Source: Corallococcus macrosporus DSM 14697
GTDB lineage: Bacteria > Myxococcota > Myxococcia > Myxococcales > Myxococcaceae
NCBI RefSeq assembly: GCF_002305895.1
Contig: NZ_CP022203.1
Location: forward strand, 1,342,501 to 1,406,500
Direction: 5' to 3'
Length of the DNA: 64,000 nt
How positions within the stretch are numbered: the stretch's first letter is position 1; each line of letters begins with the position of its first letter. Shown piece after piece: positions 1 through 11,036 of this stretch. The notes under the pieces were generated by a model. The model did not search any database. It was not told where the DNA came from and saw only the letters and a program-made list of their open reading frames with translations. The position numbers were made by a program, and so were the translations under genes.

Positions 1-331
1 CTTCGCGTACTCCAACGTGCTGGAGATTCAGGACGGGAAGCTCACCGGCCGCACCGTGGGGCCCATCGTCAACGCGCGGCGGAAGGCGGAGCTGCTGGAG
101 TCGCTGGCGCGGGCGGAGGGCATCCTGCTGGACCAGGTGGCCGCCGTGGGGGACGGCGCCAATGACTTGCTGATGCTGGAGCGCGCCGGCCTGGGCATCG
201 CCTTCCGGGCGAAGCCCAGGCTGCGCGCCGCGGCGGACACGTCCATCTCCGCGGGCGGCCTGGACAGCATCCTCTACCTGCTGGGGCTGTCCGGCCGCGA
301 GCTGCTGGAGGCGGGCGCTGGCGCCGGCTGA
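1..331 (+). CDS. serB: Phosphoserine phosphatase, C-terminal part
   Basis: The gene enters from the left edge and only about the last 109 residues are present; the frame is open from base 2. The HAD-superfamily loop GDGANDLLML (motif IV, Mg binding) is followed by GLGIAFRAKP and AAADTSI, the usual SerB C-terminal signature. The motif III lysine is probably in NARRKAELL. SerB removes phosphate from phosphoserine in the last step of serine synthesis. The end, a short Gly/Ala tail, runs to 8 bases before the convergent gene on the other strand. Family assignment is firm; upstream domains such as ACT cannot be judged. Confidence 0.93.
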   Translation, partial: FAYSNVLEIQDGKLTGRTVGPIVNARRKAELLESLARAEGILLDQVAAVGDGANDLLMLERAGLGIAFRAKPRLRAAADTSISAGGLDSILYLLGLSGRELLEAGAGAG

Positions 332-339
332 AGGCGCGG

Positions 340-1185
340 CTACAGCCGCATCCGCGCCGCCAGCTCGCGCTGCTGGAGCTGGCCCTTCTCCAGCAGCAGC
401 TCGAGCAGCGCGCGCAGAATCTTGGAGCTCTTCTCCTGGTTCTGCTGCACCGTCTGCAGCCGCTTCAGGTCCTCGTCCGTCCATTCGGAGGCGGGCGTTC
501 CACCCGCCAGAATCTCGTCGAGGATGTCCGAGGCGCTCGCGTTGGCGGCGGGCGCGGGCGCGCGCTCCGGGGCGCGGGGGGCGGGCGGCGGCGCGGCGGG
601 GGCGGGCGGGGTGATGTCCGCGATGCGCTTCACCACCGTGTTGCCGCTCATGTCGACGACCTTGAACTCGTCCTCGTCCTCCGGCGCGTCGGAGCTGCTG
701 GGGCGCTTGTTGCCGCCGAAGCGCGTGCTCACCACGGGCTCCTGGCCTCGGTAGTGGCGGAGGATGGCGTGCTCGATTTCACGCTCGCCCGCCACCATGA
801 CGACCACGCGGGCGCGGCTCTTCGCCGCCACCTGGTCCAGCGTTGCCAGGTCCGTGGGGTCCGCCATGGCCAGCACCAGCGTCTTGCCGTTGTCCTTGAG
901 GGACACGGGGAAGACGGCCTTCTGTTCGGCGAGGCTCACGTCCACGCGCGAGAGCGCGCCCGCGTCGCGTGTCACGTTGCCCAACTGGATGCGCTGCATT
1001 CCCAGGCCCTGGCAGATGGCCTCGGTGATGACGTCATCGGTGGCCAGCCCCAGGTCCGCGATGATGCGCGACAGGCGTCCGCCCCACTGGTCATGGGTGG
1101 CCAGCGCGCTGCGAAGCTGCAAGTCGTCGATGACGCGTGCCTTGACGAGGATGTCGCCAATGCGATTGCGGGAAGGAGGAGCCAT
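340..1185 (-). CDS. Stand-alone MshEN (GspE N-terminal) domain protein
   Basis: 281 residues. Residues ~8-60 carry the repeat pattern of MshEN domains (RIGDILVKARVIDDLQLRSA, then GRLSRIIADLGLATDDVITE), followed by the second half of the domain to about residue 165 (LAMADPTDLATLDQV). The rest is a charged, Pro/Ala-rich linker and a C-terminal helix rich in Leu, Gln and Glu (LRALLELLLEKGQLQQRE). There is no Walker ATPase, so this is not a complete GspE/PilB motor. MshEN domains of several type II secretion and pilus ATPases bind cyclic di-GMP; whether this copy does is inference. The start ATG at 1185 follows no strong ribosome site but begins the conserved domain at a normal distance. Confidence 0.75.
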   Translation of the reverse strand: MAPPSRNRIGDILVKARVIDDLQLRSALATHDQWGGRLSRIIADLGLATDDVITEAICQGLGMQRIQLGNVTRDAGALSRVDVSLAEQKAVFPVSLKDNGKTLVLAMADPTDLATLDQVAAKSRARVVVMVAGEREIEHAILRHYRGQEPVVSTRFGGNKRPSSSDAPEDEDEFKVVDMSGNTVVKRIADITPPAPAAPPPAPRAPERAPAPAANASASDILDEILAGGTPASEWTDEDLKRLQTVQQNQEKSSKILRALLELLLEKGQLQQRELAARMRL

Positions 1186-1245
1186 GGCTTCGCATTCTAC
1201 CGTCTAGACGCGCGGACGCTGAGTCCGCGGTGAGGAGGCCCAGCC

Positions 1246-1440
1246 ATGCAGCCCTTCGCGGAAGCCGCCGCCCAGCAGTGCCCCTACTGCGGTGAGGAAG
1301 TGGAGGTCGCCGTGGACCCCATTGGCGTGGCCTCGGAGACATATATCGAGGACTGCCCGGTGTGCTGCCGTCCGTGGACGGTGCGGGTGTCCCGCGACGA
1401 GGAGGGCTTCACCGTGAATCTGGGCCGCGACGACGACTGA
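1246..1440 (+). CDS. CPxCG-type small cysteine-rich protein
   Basis: 64 residues with two CxxC pairs (CPYCGEEVEV near the N-terminus and CPVCCRPWTV), a one-domain zinc-ribbon arrangement seen in many proteobacterial 'CPXCG motif' proteins. Acidic C-terminus (GRDDD). A ribosome site (GAGGAGG-like, 1231-1237) precedes the ATG. It is divergent from the MshEN gene with a 60-base gap. Function is not known; zinc binding is inferred from the cysteines. Confidence 0.75.
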   Translation: MQPFAEAAAQQCPYCGEEVEVAVDPIGVASETYIEDCPVCCRPWTVRVSRDEEGFTVNLGRDDD

Positions 1441-1504
1441 GGCGGCCTGGAGGGCGGGCAGGCGGGCGTGGCGCGCGGGGGTGGGAAGCGGCGCGGGGCG
1501 TTGC

Positions 1505-1535
1505 TTGACACGTCCCGAAGCATGGTTCTCTTGAG
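1505..1535 (+). promoter_or_regulatory. Possible promoter for the hsp20 gene
   Basis: A perfect TTGACA hexamer at 1505-1510 stands out in the GC-rich gap before the small heat shock gene. Hexamers at 16-18 bases downstream (around CTCTTGA, 1528-1534) match the -10 consensus poorly. If used, the transcript would have a leader of more than 100 bases before the ATG at 1654. No CIRCE element was found. Confidence 0.3.
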
Positions 1536-1653
1536 TCTTGTGAGGCGGCGCTGGAGCCCCGGACGAGGGGCACCGCGGCGACCGCGAACCTGAACAACAC
1601 CCAAGCACAGTCATGCCGTGCGTCCGCGAGGACGTCACGAACAGGAGACGACC

Positions 1654-2097
1654 ATGCAGACTCGCAACCCCTTCAACTCCGCCGTCGTGGTGAACCCGCT
1701 GATGCGTGACGTGGACGCGCTCTTCCGCGAGCTGACGCAGCCCATGTGGCGCCAGGCCCCGCGTGAGCGCACGCCGGCCGCGGACATCTTCGAGTCCGAG
1801 AGCGGGCTCACGCTCCAGTTGGACATGCCCGGGCTGGACGCGAAGTCCATCCAGGTGACGGTGGAGAAGGACATCCTCACCGTGCAGGCCGAGCGCAAGG
1901 CGGAGCCGCGCGCGGAGGGCGTCAACGTGCGCCGCCAGGAACGCGCCTTTGGCACGTTCGCCCGCTCCTTCGCGCTGCCTGACACGGTGGACGCCAGCCG
2001 GGTGGAGGCCCGCTACGAGCAGGGCGTGCTGACGCTGACCCTGCCTCGGCGCGAGGAGACCAGGCCCCGCGTCATCGAAGTCAAGGTCCAGGGCTGA
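1654..2097 (+). CDS. Small heat shock protein, Hsp20/alpha-crystallin family
   Basis: 147 residues from the ATG at 1654, chosen because AGGAGA lies 6-11 bases upstream; an in-frame GTG at 1618 is less likely. The alpha-crystallin domain spans ~residues 40-140: PAADIFESESGLTLQLDMPG at the start, the central ERAFGTFARSFALP strand, and the terminal GVLTLTLPRREE, with the A-x-x-x-G-V-L-T-L-T-L-P core typical of the family. It acts as an ATP-independent holdase that keeps unfolded proteins soluble. It is a single gene between a possible TTGACA promoter and a strong hairpin. Confidence 0.93.
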   Translation: MQTRNPFNSAVVVNPLMRDVDALFRELTQPMWRQAPRERTPAADIFESESGLTLQLDMPGLDAKSIQVTVEKDILTVQAERKAEPRAEGVNVRRQERAFGTFARSFALPDTVDASRVEARYEQGVLTLTLPRREETRPRVIEVKVQG

Positions 2098-2158
2098 GGC
2101 CGCGGGCACACACCGCGGGCCAGGGAGGTCACCTGCCTCCCACTGAGAATCCCTGCCC

Positions 2159-2187
2159 AGGGCTTCCGCGAGCAAGGCGGAAGCCCT
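2159..2187. terminator. Strong hairpin between convergent genes
   Basis: Perfect 11-bp stem (2159-2169 AGGGCTTCCGC with 2177-2187) and a 7-base loop, between the hsp20 stop and the stop of the convergent regulator gene. No U-run follows on either strand, which is common for hairpins in high-GC genomes. It probably ends transcription in both directions. Confidence 0.6.
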
Positions 2188-2194
2188 GCCTGTC

Positions 2195-2776
2195 CTACCG
2201 CTTGGCGCTGAGCGCCAGCGGCACGCGGAACAGCTCCAGCACCTGCTGCACGTCCAGCGGCTTGGCCATGCACGCCAGCGCGCCGGCCTGCTTGGACTGC
2301 TCGACGACCTCGGGCGTGTGCGCGGACGTCATGGTGATGAGCCGCACGCCCTCCATCTGCTTGCGCGCGCGGATGCGGCGGCAGACTTCCAGGCCGTCGA
2401 TGTCCGGCATGTTGAGGTCGATGATCATGCCGTGCGGCTTCTGCTCGGACACGAGCAGCAGCGCCTCCACGCCGCTCGTCGTCGTCTGCAGCTCCACCTG
2501 GGCCGCGAACGGCTTGAACGCGCGCTTGATGGCGTCCAGCACCGGGCGCTCGTCGTCCACCGCGAGCAGGCGCACCGTGCCGCTGCCCAGCTCCTCCGGA
2601 ACCGGCATCTGGTGGGTGATGAGGAACGTGCGCAGGTCGGCGGACCGGACGCGGCGGTGGCCGCCCGGCGTCCTGAATGCCATCAGGATGCCCCGGTCAA
2701 TCCACTTGCTCACCGTGGACGGATCCACCTGAAGCAAACGACTGATGTCGTGCGTGGTGTAGAGCTGGTCCGTCAT
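2195..2776 (-). CDS. Response regulator with N-terminal excisionase-type HTH
   Basis: 193 residues from the ATG at 2776, which has AGGGGAG about 9 bases upstream; the reading frame stays open to 2827. Residues 1-50 form a MerR/excisionase-like winged helix (YTTHDISRLLQVDPSTVSKW, then TPGGHRRVRSADL). Residues ~65-185 form a receiver domain: VDDERP acidic pocket, phospho-acceptor Asp in MIIDLNMPDIDG, TMTSAH, and the conserved Lys in CMAKPLD. This order (DNA-binding domain first) is unusual; most response regulators have the receiver first. No histidine kinase is adjacent, so the partner is unknown. Likely a transcription factor. Confidence 0.85.
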   Translation of the reverse strand: MTDQLYTTHDISRLLQVDPSTVSKWIDRGILMAFRTPGGHRRVRSADLRTFLITHQMPVPEELGSGTVRLLAVDDERPVLDAIKRAFKPFAAQVELQTTTSGVEALLLVSEQKPHGMIIDLNMPDIDGLEVCRRIRARKQMEGVRLITMTSAHTPEVVEQSKQAGALACMAKPLDVQQVLELFRVPLALSAKR

Positions 2777-2855
2777 CGCCGTACTCCCCTCTTGCTGCAT
2801 GATTCCGCTGCCCATGGAACTATTCACCTACCTTGAACACGGGTTTTCTTCAACC

Positions 2856-3431
2856 TTACTGAGTACCGCGCCTATCAGAGCCCTTCATCAGACCCACTGC
2901 GTCGTCCCAGCGGCCACTGGCCTTGAGACACAGCTCCACGAGCTCCCGAGCGGCCCCTCGGCCGCCAGGACTCTGGGTAACGAAGTGGGCCTCGCGGCGC
3001 ACCTCGGGGACCGCATCCGCAGGACAAGCGGAAAGAGCCACCATTGAAAGTGGACCCAGGTCATTGTGGTCGTCACCCATGTAGGCGCAGGCGTCCAAGG
3101 GCACGTCCAACTGGGTGACCAGCTCTTTGAGCGCAGCCGACTTGTCACGGCGGCCCTGGAACACGGCGGCGAGACCCAGCTCCCGCCCGCGCTTCTCCAC
3201 GATGCCGGAGGTGCGGGCGGTCAGGATGGCGGCGGGCAACCCGGACAGGCGGGCCATGACGAGCGCATGGCCGTCCTTGACGTCGAAGCGCTTCATCAGC
3301 TCCCCGTCCTGGCCGTAGTAGAGGCCCCCGTCGGTGAGCACCCCGTCCACGTCGAAGACGAGCAGCCGCACGCGCGCAGCACGGGACGTCAGCTCTTCCG
3401 TACCCAGTCTGGAAGGGGCGTCCGTCACCAT
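2856..3431 (-). CDS. kdsC: 3-deoxy-D-manno-octulosonate 8-phosphate phosphatase
   Basis: 191 residues. HAD phosphatase of the KdsC type: nucleophile motif LLVFDVDGVLTDG, then RFDVKDGHALVM, the LTARTS motif II, the RRDKSAALKEL lysine, and GDDHNDLGPL as motif IV. KdsC hydrolyses KDO-8-phosphate to KDO for lipid A/LPS inner core. It lies 31 bases downstream of kdsA on the same strand, so pyrG-kdsA-kdsC is likely one operon. The C-terminal tail of about 20 residues after the usual end of the family is charged and unremarkable. Confidence 0.95.
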   Translation of the reverse strand: MVTDAPSRLGTEELTSRAARVRLLVFDVDGVLTDGGLYYGQDGELMKRFDVKDGHALVMARLSGLPAAILTARTSGIVEKRGRELGLAAVFQGRRDKSAALKELVTQLDVPLDACAYMGDDHNDLGPLSMVALSACPADAVPEVRREAHFVTQSPGGRGAARELVELCLKASGRWDDAVGLMKGSDRRGTQ

Positions 3432-3462
3432 GGCTTGCTCGACTCCCTTGCTTGCTGACGCA

Positions 3463-6255
<2,793 letters not shown>

Positions 6256-6345
6256 GGCGGAAACTCCCGGATGAAACGTGTTGGGTCGGCCTCTCCCCCC
6301 GGCGCGGCTCCGAACAGGAGGGGCCGTCAGGCATTCCCGAGCCGA

Positions 6346-6381
6346 CGTAAAAAGGCCCGTCCCCCTCGCGGGAAACGGGCC
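6346..6381 (-). terminator. Intrinsic terminator, minus strand
   Basis: Read on the minus strand: GGCCCGT (6375-6381), loop, ACGGGCC (6354-6360), then TTTTTACG. The stem plus T-run is a textbook Rho-independent terminator and one of the few with a U-tract in this window. It ends transcripts from the ABC exporter gene and the 15-codon reading frame just before it. Confidence 0.75.
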
Positions 6382-6418
6382 CGGAACTGCCAGCGTCTGC
6401 CACCGCCTCGGGGCCTCT

Positions 6419-6466
6419 TCAGGCCACGGAAGCGGAGGTGGACGCCTTGGAGTTGCTGTCGTTCAA
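6419..6466 (-). CDS. Possible 15-residue peptide with an ideal ribosome site
   Basis: On the minus strand AAAGGAGGTGATGCC (ending at 6467) is complementary to the 16S rRNA 3' end over about 12 bases and is followed by TTG AAC GAC AGC ... GCC TGA: a Ser/Ala-rich peptide MNDSNSKASTSASVA. The terminator follows about 40 bases later. No match to a known family is claimed. The exceptional ribosome site is the only strong evidence; the frame could also be a leader or a decoy for ribosomes. Confidence 0.4.
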   Translation of the reverse strand: MNDSNSKASTSASVA

Positions 6467-6563
6467 GGCATCACCTCCTTTCGGAGCCCCAGACTTAATC
6501 GGGCCAACGCACGCGCGCCACTGTCGCCGGGTGCGTGGCGCGAGCCGTGTGGGCAGCAGGCGT

Positions 6564-8330
6564 TCAAGCTGCGACAAACTGGCGCTCCACCAGGCGCCGG
6601 TAGAGGCCCTCCTGGCTCATGAGGGAGGCGTGGGTGCCGCTCTGGATGACGGCGCCGCCGTCGAGCACCAGCACCCGGTCCGCGTTGGCCACGGTGGACA
6701 GGCGGTGGGCGATGATGAGCGTGGTGCGGCCCTTCATCAGGCGCTCCAGCGCGTCCTTGACCAGGTGCTCGCTCTCCGCGTCCAGGGCGCTGGTGGCCTC
6801 GTCCAGGATGAGCAGGCGAGGGTCCTTCAGCACCGCCCGGGCGATGGCGACGCGCTGCTTCTGGCCACCGGACAGCTGCACGCCGCGCTCGCCCACCTGG
6901 GTGTTGTAGCCGTCCGGGAAGCGCTCGATGTAGGCGTGGGCGTTGGCGGCGCGGGCGGCCTCCTCCACCTGGGCGTCGGTGGCGTCGGGGCGGCCGTAGC
7001 GGATGTTGTCCGCGATGGAGCAGGAGAAGAGCTGGGGCTCCTGCGCCACCATGCCGATGTTGCGGCGCAGCCACTCCGGCTCCAGGGCGGTGAGCGGGTG
7101 GCCGTCCAGCAGCACCTCGCCGGCCCGCGGGTCGTAGAAGCGCGACAGCAGCGAGGCGAGCGTGGACTTGCCCGCGCCGGAGGGGCCCACCACCGCCACC
7201 ACCTCGCCCGGCCGCAGCTCCAAATCCAGGCCCTGGAGCACCGGCACGTCGGGCCGGGTGGGGTAGGCGAAGTGCACGCCGCGGAACCGCACATGTCCGC
7301 GCAGGTCCGTGAGCTGTTCGCCGCCCGCGCCAATGGCGGGCCTGCGGTCCAGCAGCTCGAAGACGCGCTCGGCGGCGCCGCTGGCGCGCATGAAGTCCGC
7401 CCACAGCTCCGCGATGCCGCTGAACGAGAAGGCCACCAGCATGGTGTAGATGAGGAACGAGGTGAGCTCGCCCACGGAGAGGCCGCCGTCCACCACCAGC
7501 CGGCCGCCGAACCAGAGCACCGCGGCGATGGAGCCATAACCCGCGATGGAGGCCACGCCCATGAAGATGGAGGACTGGAGCGCGCGCTTCTTCGCCAGCG
7601 TGAAGGAGCGCTCCACGGCGACGCTGTAGCGCTCCACCTCGTGCCGCTCCGCGGCGAAGGAGCGCACGGTGCGGATGCCGGACAGGTCCTCCTCGGCCAC
7701 CTCGCCGCTGGCGGCGAGCGCGTCCTGCGCCTGGCGGGAAATCACCCGGACCCGGCGCCCGTAGAACACGCCGCCAATGGCCACGGGCGGAATGACGGCC
7801 AGCATCACCAGCGTGAGCTGGACGGACGTGTAGAGCAGCAGCCCCACGCCGCCCAGGGCCGTGACGCCATACCGCAGAATCATGGACACGTTGGTGGTGA
7901 CGGTGTTCTGCAGGACGGTGGTGTCCGAGGACAGCCGGCTGGTGAGCTCGCCGGTGCGGCGCGTGTCGAAGAAGCCCACCTCCTGGGACAGCAGGGCGCG
8001 GAAGAGGTCCTTGCGCAGCCGCGACACCACGCGCTCGCCGGCGGTGTTGAAGAGGTAGATGCGCAGCGCCATGGCGATGCCCTGCACGACGAACACGACG
8101 AGCATCAGTATCGCGACCCGGTCCACCACGTCCCGGTCGCGGGCGTTGAGGGCCTGGTCCACCAGGTCGCCAATGGCGCGGGGATAGGCCAGCGTGGCGA
8201 GGCTGCTGATGAGGAGGAAGAAGGTGCCCGCGGCCAACGGCAACAGCTCCGGGCGCGCCAGGGTCAGCAGGCGCCGGAAGGTGACGCCGGCGGCGGCGCT
8301 GCTTTTCGAATCATTCGCGGGGGAAGACAC
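6564..8330 (-). CDS. ABC exporter, fused permease-ATPase (MsbA/TAP-like)
   Basis: 588 residues. The membrane domain covers ~20-310 with six predicted helices (for example LAAGTFFLLISSLATLAYP and ILMLVVFVVQGIAMAL). The nucleotide-binding domain covers ~345-580: Walker A GPSGAGKST (382-390), Q-loop VAQEPQLF, signature LSGGQKQR (486-493), Walker B LLILDEATSALD (506-517), H-loop IIAHRLSTV. It works as a dimer. The neighbouring KDO genes make lipid A-core export a reasonable guess, but the MsbA, peptide and multidrug exporters cannot be told apart by sequence alone. Downstream are a tiny reading frame and a terminator. Confidence 0.9.
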   Translation of the reverse strand: MSSPANDSKSSAAAGVTFRRLLTLARPELLPLAAGTFFLLISSLATLAYPRAIGDLVDQALNARDRDVVDRVAILMLVVFVVQGIAMALRIYLFNTAGERVVSRLRKDLFRALLSQEVGFFDTRRTGELTSRLSSDTTVLQNTVTTNVSMILRYGVTALGGVGLLLYTSVQLTLVMLAVIPPVAIGGVFYGRRVRVISRQAQDALAASGEVAEEDLSGIRTVRSFAAERHEVERYSVAVERSFTLAKKRALQSSIFMGVASIAGYGSIAAVLWFGGRLVVDGGLSVGELTSFLIYTMLVAFSFSGIAELWADFMRASGAAERVFELLDRRPAIGAGGEQLTDLRGHVRFRGVHFAYPTRPDVPVLQGLDLELRPGEVVAVVGPSGAGKSTLASLLSRFYDPRAGEVLLDGHPLTALEPEWLRRNIGMVAQEPQLFSCSIADNIRYGRPDATDAQVEEAARAANAHAYIERFPDGYNTQVGERGVQLSGGQKQRVAIARAVLKDPRLLILDEATSALDAESEHLVKDALERLMKGRTTLIIAHRLSTVANADRVLVLDGGAVIQSGTHASLMSQEGLYRRLVERQFVAA

Positions 8331-8439
8331 CGGCGGAGACTAACGCGAGCCTCCAGGCCGCGCACCGGCCGCCTGCGTCCGCGCTGAAGCGGTATTAATC
8401 CTCTCCAAGCAGCTCACACGCGGAGTCAGGGAGAGCGCC

Positions 8440-9288
8440 ATGGAGCAGCGCGAGTTCGGGAGTACACGGGTGTCCGTCCCCAGCCTGGGGCAGGGGACCT
8501 GGCAGATGGAGGAGGACGACCGGGCAAGCGCCATCCGCGCACTGCGCGCCGGGCTGGACCTGGGGATGACGCATGTGGACACCGCCGAACTGTACGGGCA
8601 CGGCAAGGTGGAGGAGTCCATCGTCTCCGAGGCGATTGCCGGCCGGCGCGACGACGTCTTCCTCGTGTCCAAGGTGATGCCGTCCAACGCCACCTACGCG
8701 GGCACGCTCGCCGCCTGTGAGCGGAGCTTGAAGCGGCTGCGCACCGACCGCCTCGATTGTTACCTGCTGCACTGGCCGGGCTCGCACCCGTTGGAGGAGA
8801 CGGTGCGCGCCTTCGAGAAGCTGGTGGCGGATGGAAAGATTCGCGCGTGGGGCGTGAGCAACTTCGGGGTGGAGGACCTGGAGGAGGCGCTGGCCATCGC
8901 GGGGCCCGGGCGCATCGCCTGCAACCAGGTGCTCTACCACCTGGAGGAGCGCGCCATCGAACATGGCGTCCTGCCCTGGTGTGAGGCGCACGGCGTGGCG
9001 GTGGTGGGCTACAGCCCCTTCGGCAACGGCCGCTTCCCGAAGCCCGGCAGCCGGGGCGGGAAGGTGCTGGGCGCCATGGCGCAGGCGCACGGCGTCACGC
9101 CGTACCAGGTGGCGCTCCGGTTCCTGGTGCGCAGGCCGTCGCTGTTCGCCATTCCCAAGGCGAGCCGCGAAGCCCACGCTCGCGACAACGCCGCCGCCGC
9201 GTCGTTGACGCTGACGCCCGACGAGCTGGCCCACCTGGACGCGGCCTTCCCGCTGGGGCCGGAGCCGGCGTCGCTGCCCGTCATCTGA
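8440..9288 (+). CDS. Aldo/keto reductase
   Basis: 282 residues. NAD(P)H-dependent oxidoreductase of the AKR fold with the full catalytic tetrad: Asp47 and Tyr52 in HVDTAELYG, Lys78 in LVSKVMP, His111 in LLHWPGS. The C-terminal cofactor motif appears as FAIPKASREAHARDN. RWGVSNF-like stretch WGVSNFGVEDL is present. Substrate unknown; similar in size to YeaE/2,5-diketogluconate reductase-type enzymes. It is alone on the plus strand, and its last 8 bases overlap the end of the convergent hypothetical gene. Confidence 0.92.
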   Translation: MEQREFGSTRVSVPSLGQGTWQMEEDDRASAIRALRAGLDLGMTHVDTAELYGHGKVEESIVSEAIAGRRDDVFLVSKVMPSNATYAGTLAACERSLKRLRTDRLDCYLLHWPGSHPLEETVRAFEKLVADGKIRAWGVSNFGVEDLEEALAIAGPGRIACNQVLYHLEERAIEHGVLPWCEAHGVAVVGYSPFGNGRFPKPGSRGGKVLGAMAQAHGVTPYQVALRFLVRRPSLFAIPKASREAHARDNAAAASLTLTPDELAHLDAAFPLGPEPASLPVI

Positions 9289-10186
9289 GGCCGGCGGCGA
9301 AGGCCTTGCGGAAGGCGGACACGGTGGGCTCGCCCGGGCCCACCGTCACCGTGCCCGTCTCGCCCTCCACGGCGGCGCGGGTGTCCTTGCCCCTGAGGAA
9401 GCGCACGGTGGTGATGCGGCGCAGCACCTCGCGGCCCTGCTCCTGCGCCAGGGCACGCAGCGCGTGGCTGGTGACATTCACGGCGGACTCCAGCGCGCGC
9501 CGGCCCGGCTCGTCGTCCAGGCCCACCCAGTCCACCTCGAAGCGCAGGGGCTTGCCGCCCAGGGACGCCTCGCCCGGCCAGAACTGCTCGGTGAGGGCGT
9601 GGGGCAGCTTCTCCAGCAGCGCCACCAGGTCCTGCCGCGTGGGGTTGGGCCGCACGAGCTGCGCCAGCTCCAGCAGCTTCTCCGCGTTGCCCACCGCCAC
9701 CGCCACCACCGTGGAGACGTCCACGTAGGCCACCGACTCCGAGCGGCGCAGCCCCTCCTTGCCCAGGGCCAGCAGCACCGACTCGCGGGCCACGTAGTCC
9801 ACCACCTCGCCCGTCAGCGAGTGCCCTTGCGACAGGTGCAGCGTGACGGTGAGGGTGGGCACCTCTTCTCCCGAGCGCGCCCGCGTGGCGAGCGTCCCGA
9901 GCTGCTCCAACACCCGCTCCACCTTGCGCGACAACAGCCGCTGAACGCCCTCCATGTCCTCGTCCTCCTGCTGCTGCCTGCGGGTCTCTTGCGCGTGCCG
10001 CGGTTTCGGGGGCGCGGATGGTTTCGGGACGGCTTCGGGGCGCGGCGGCGCCACGGGAGCGGCCGACCGGGCGTCAACGGGGGGCGCCGCGCCCGCTGGG
10101 GCGGCGGGTGCCGCGTCCGGCGGGGCGGGGGACTCCGCGTCCGCCTTCGCCTCGTCTCCGCCGAACACGTTCTTGAGGAAGCCCAT
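9281..10186 (-). CDS. Conserved hypothetical protein with disordered N-terminus
   Basis: 301 residues; start ATG 10186 has AGAGGAGG upstream. Residues ~10-75 are Ala/Pro-rich and probably disordered. Residues ~85-300 look folded: a helix LLSRKVERVLEQLGTLATRA, beta-rich TLTVTLHLSQGHSLTGEVVDYV, AYVDVSTVVAVAVGNAEKLL and a C-terminal alpha/beta part. The HSLTGEVVDY stretch recalls small beta-barrel (Sm-like) surface patterns, but no family is claimed. It starts 2 bases after the kdsB stop, so the two are probably co-transcribed. Confidence 0.65.
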   Translation of the reverse strand: MGFLKNVFGGDEAKADAESPAPPDAAPAAPAGAAPPVDARSAAPVAPPRPEAVPKPSAPPKPRHAQETRRQQQEDEDMEGVQRLLSRKVERVLEQLGTLATRARSGEEVPTLTVTLHLSQGHSLTGEVVDYVARESVLLALGKEGLRRSESVAYVDVSTVVAVAVGNAEKLLELAQLVRPNPTRQDLVALLEKLPHALTEQFWPGEASLGGKPLRFEVDWVGLDDEPGRRALESAVNVTSHALRALAQEQGREVLRRITTVRFLRGKDTRAAVEGETGTVTVGPGEPTVSAFRKAFAAGLR

Positions 10187-10188
10187 GG

Positions 10189-10929
10189 TCAGCCTCCTCT
10201 TGCGCGGATGAGGGCCTCTACCTTCTCCACGTCCCCGGGGACGTCGACCGCCACCGTGTGCGAGGTGACCTGGGCGCAGCGGATGGGGATGCCGTGCTCC
10301 AGCGCGCGGAGCTGCTCCAGCTTCTCCGCCTCCTCCAGCGGCGTGGGCGCCAGCTTCGCCAGCGACAGCAGCACGTCGCGCCGGTAGCCGTAGAGGCCGA
10401 TGTGGCCCCAGCGCTGGACGTGGGCGCCCGGCTCGCGCAGGTGGGGCACCAGGCCGCGGCTGAAGTAGAGCGCGTCCCCGTTGAGCGCGAGCACCGCCTT
10501 CACCACGTGCGGGCTCGCGGCCTCGTCCGCTTCGAGCGGGCGGACCAGGGTGCCCATCCGCACGGACGCGTCCTGGAAGAGGCCCGTCAGGCGCTGGAGC
10601 GCGGCGGGGTCCACCAGGGGCTCGTCACCCTGGACGTTCACCCAGATGTCGACGTCTGGCCGGCCGAGCGCCACCTCCGCGACCCGGTCCGTCCCCGTGG
10701 CGCAGGTGGGGCGGGTCATCACCGCCTTGCCGCCGAAGCCCTCCACCGCGGCGCGAATCCGGTCGTCATCGGTGGCAACCCACACCTCGTCGAAGGCGTG
10801 GGCCTCCTGACAGCGTCGCCAGACGTGCTCAATCATTGTTCGGCCGGCGATGATCGCCAGCGGCTTGCCCGGGAAGCGGGTGCTGGCATGTCGGGCGGGA
10901 ATGACTGCAACGGTCCGGCAAGATTGCAT
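10189..10929 (-). CDS. kdsB: 3-deoxy-manno-octulosonate cytidylyltransferase
   Basis: 246 residues from the ATG at 10929 (GGAGGGG upstream); the frame is open to 10998 but conserved sequence begins VAVIPARHASTRFPGKPL. Other family marks: MIEHVWRRC, VWVATDDDRI, DIWVNVQGDEPLVDP, ALYFSRGLVP, HIGLYGYRRD and LEQLRALEHGIPI. It activates KDO as CMP-KDO with CTP for transfer to lipid A. Together with pyrG, kdsA and kdsC within 8 kb it completes the activated-KDO route. It is divergent from wecB (107-base gap). Confidence 0.96.
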   Translation of the reverse strand: MQSCRTVAVIPARHASTRFPGKPLAIIAGRTMIEHVWRRCQEAHAFDEVWVATDDDRIRAAVEGFGGKAVMTRPTCATGTDRVAEVALGRPDVDIWVNVQGDEPLVDPAALQRLTGLFQDASVRMGTLVRPLEADEAASPHVVKAVLALNGDALYFSRGLVPHLREPGAHVQRWGHIGLYGYRRDVLLSLAKLAPTPLEEAEKLEQLRALEHGIPIRCAQVTSHTVAVDVPGDVEKVEALIRARGG

Positions 10930-11036
10930 GACCCCTCCGTCTATCAGGTTCGCGACGAATGCCGGCCCCCGGGATTGGACATTCGCATCATGGGACACTG
11001 GCCAGCGCGGCTCCAGTGCCTAGGTTTGGTCCCAAC

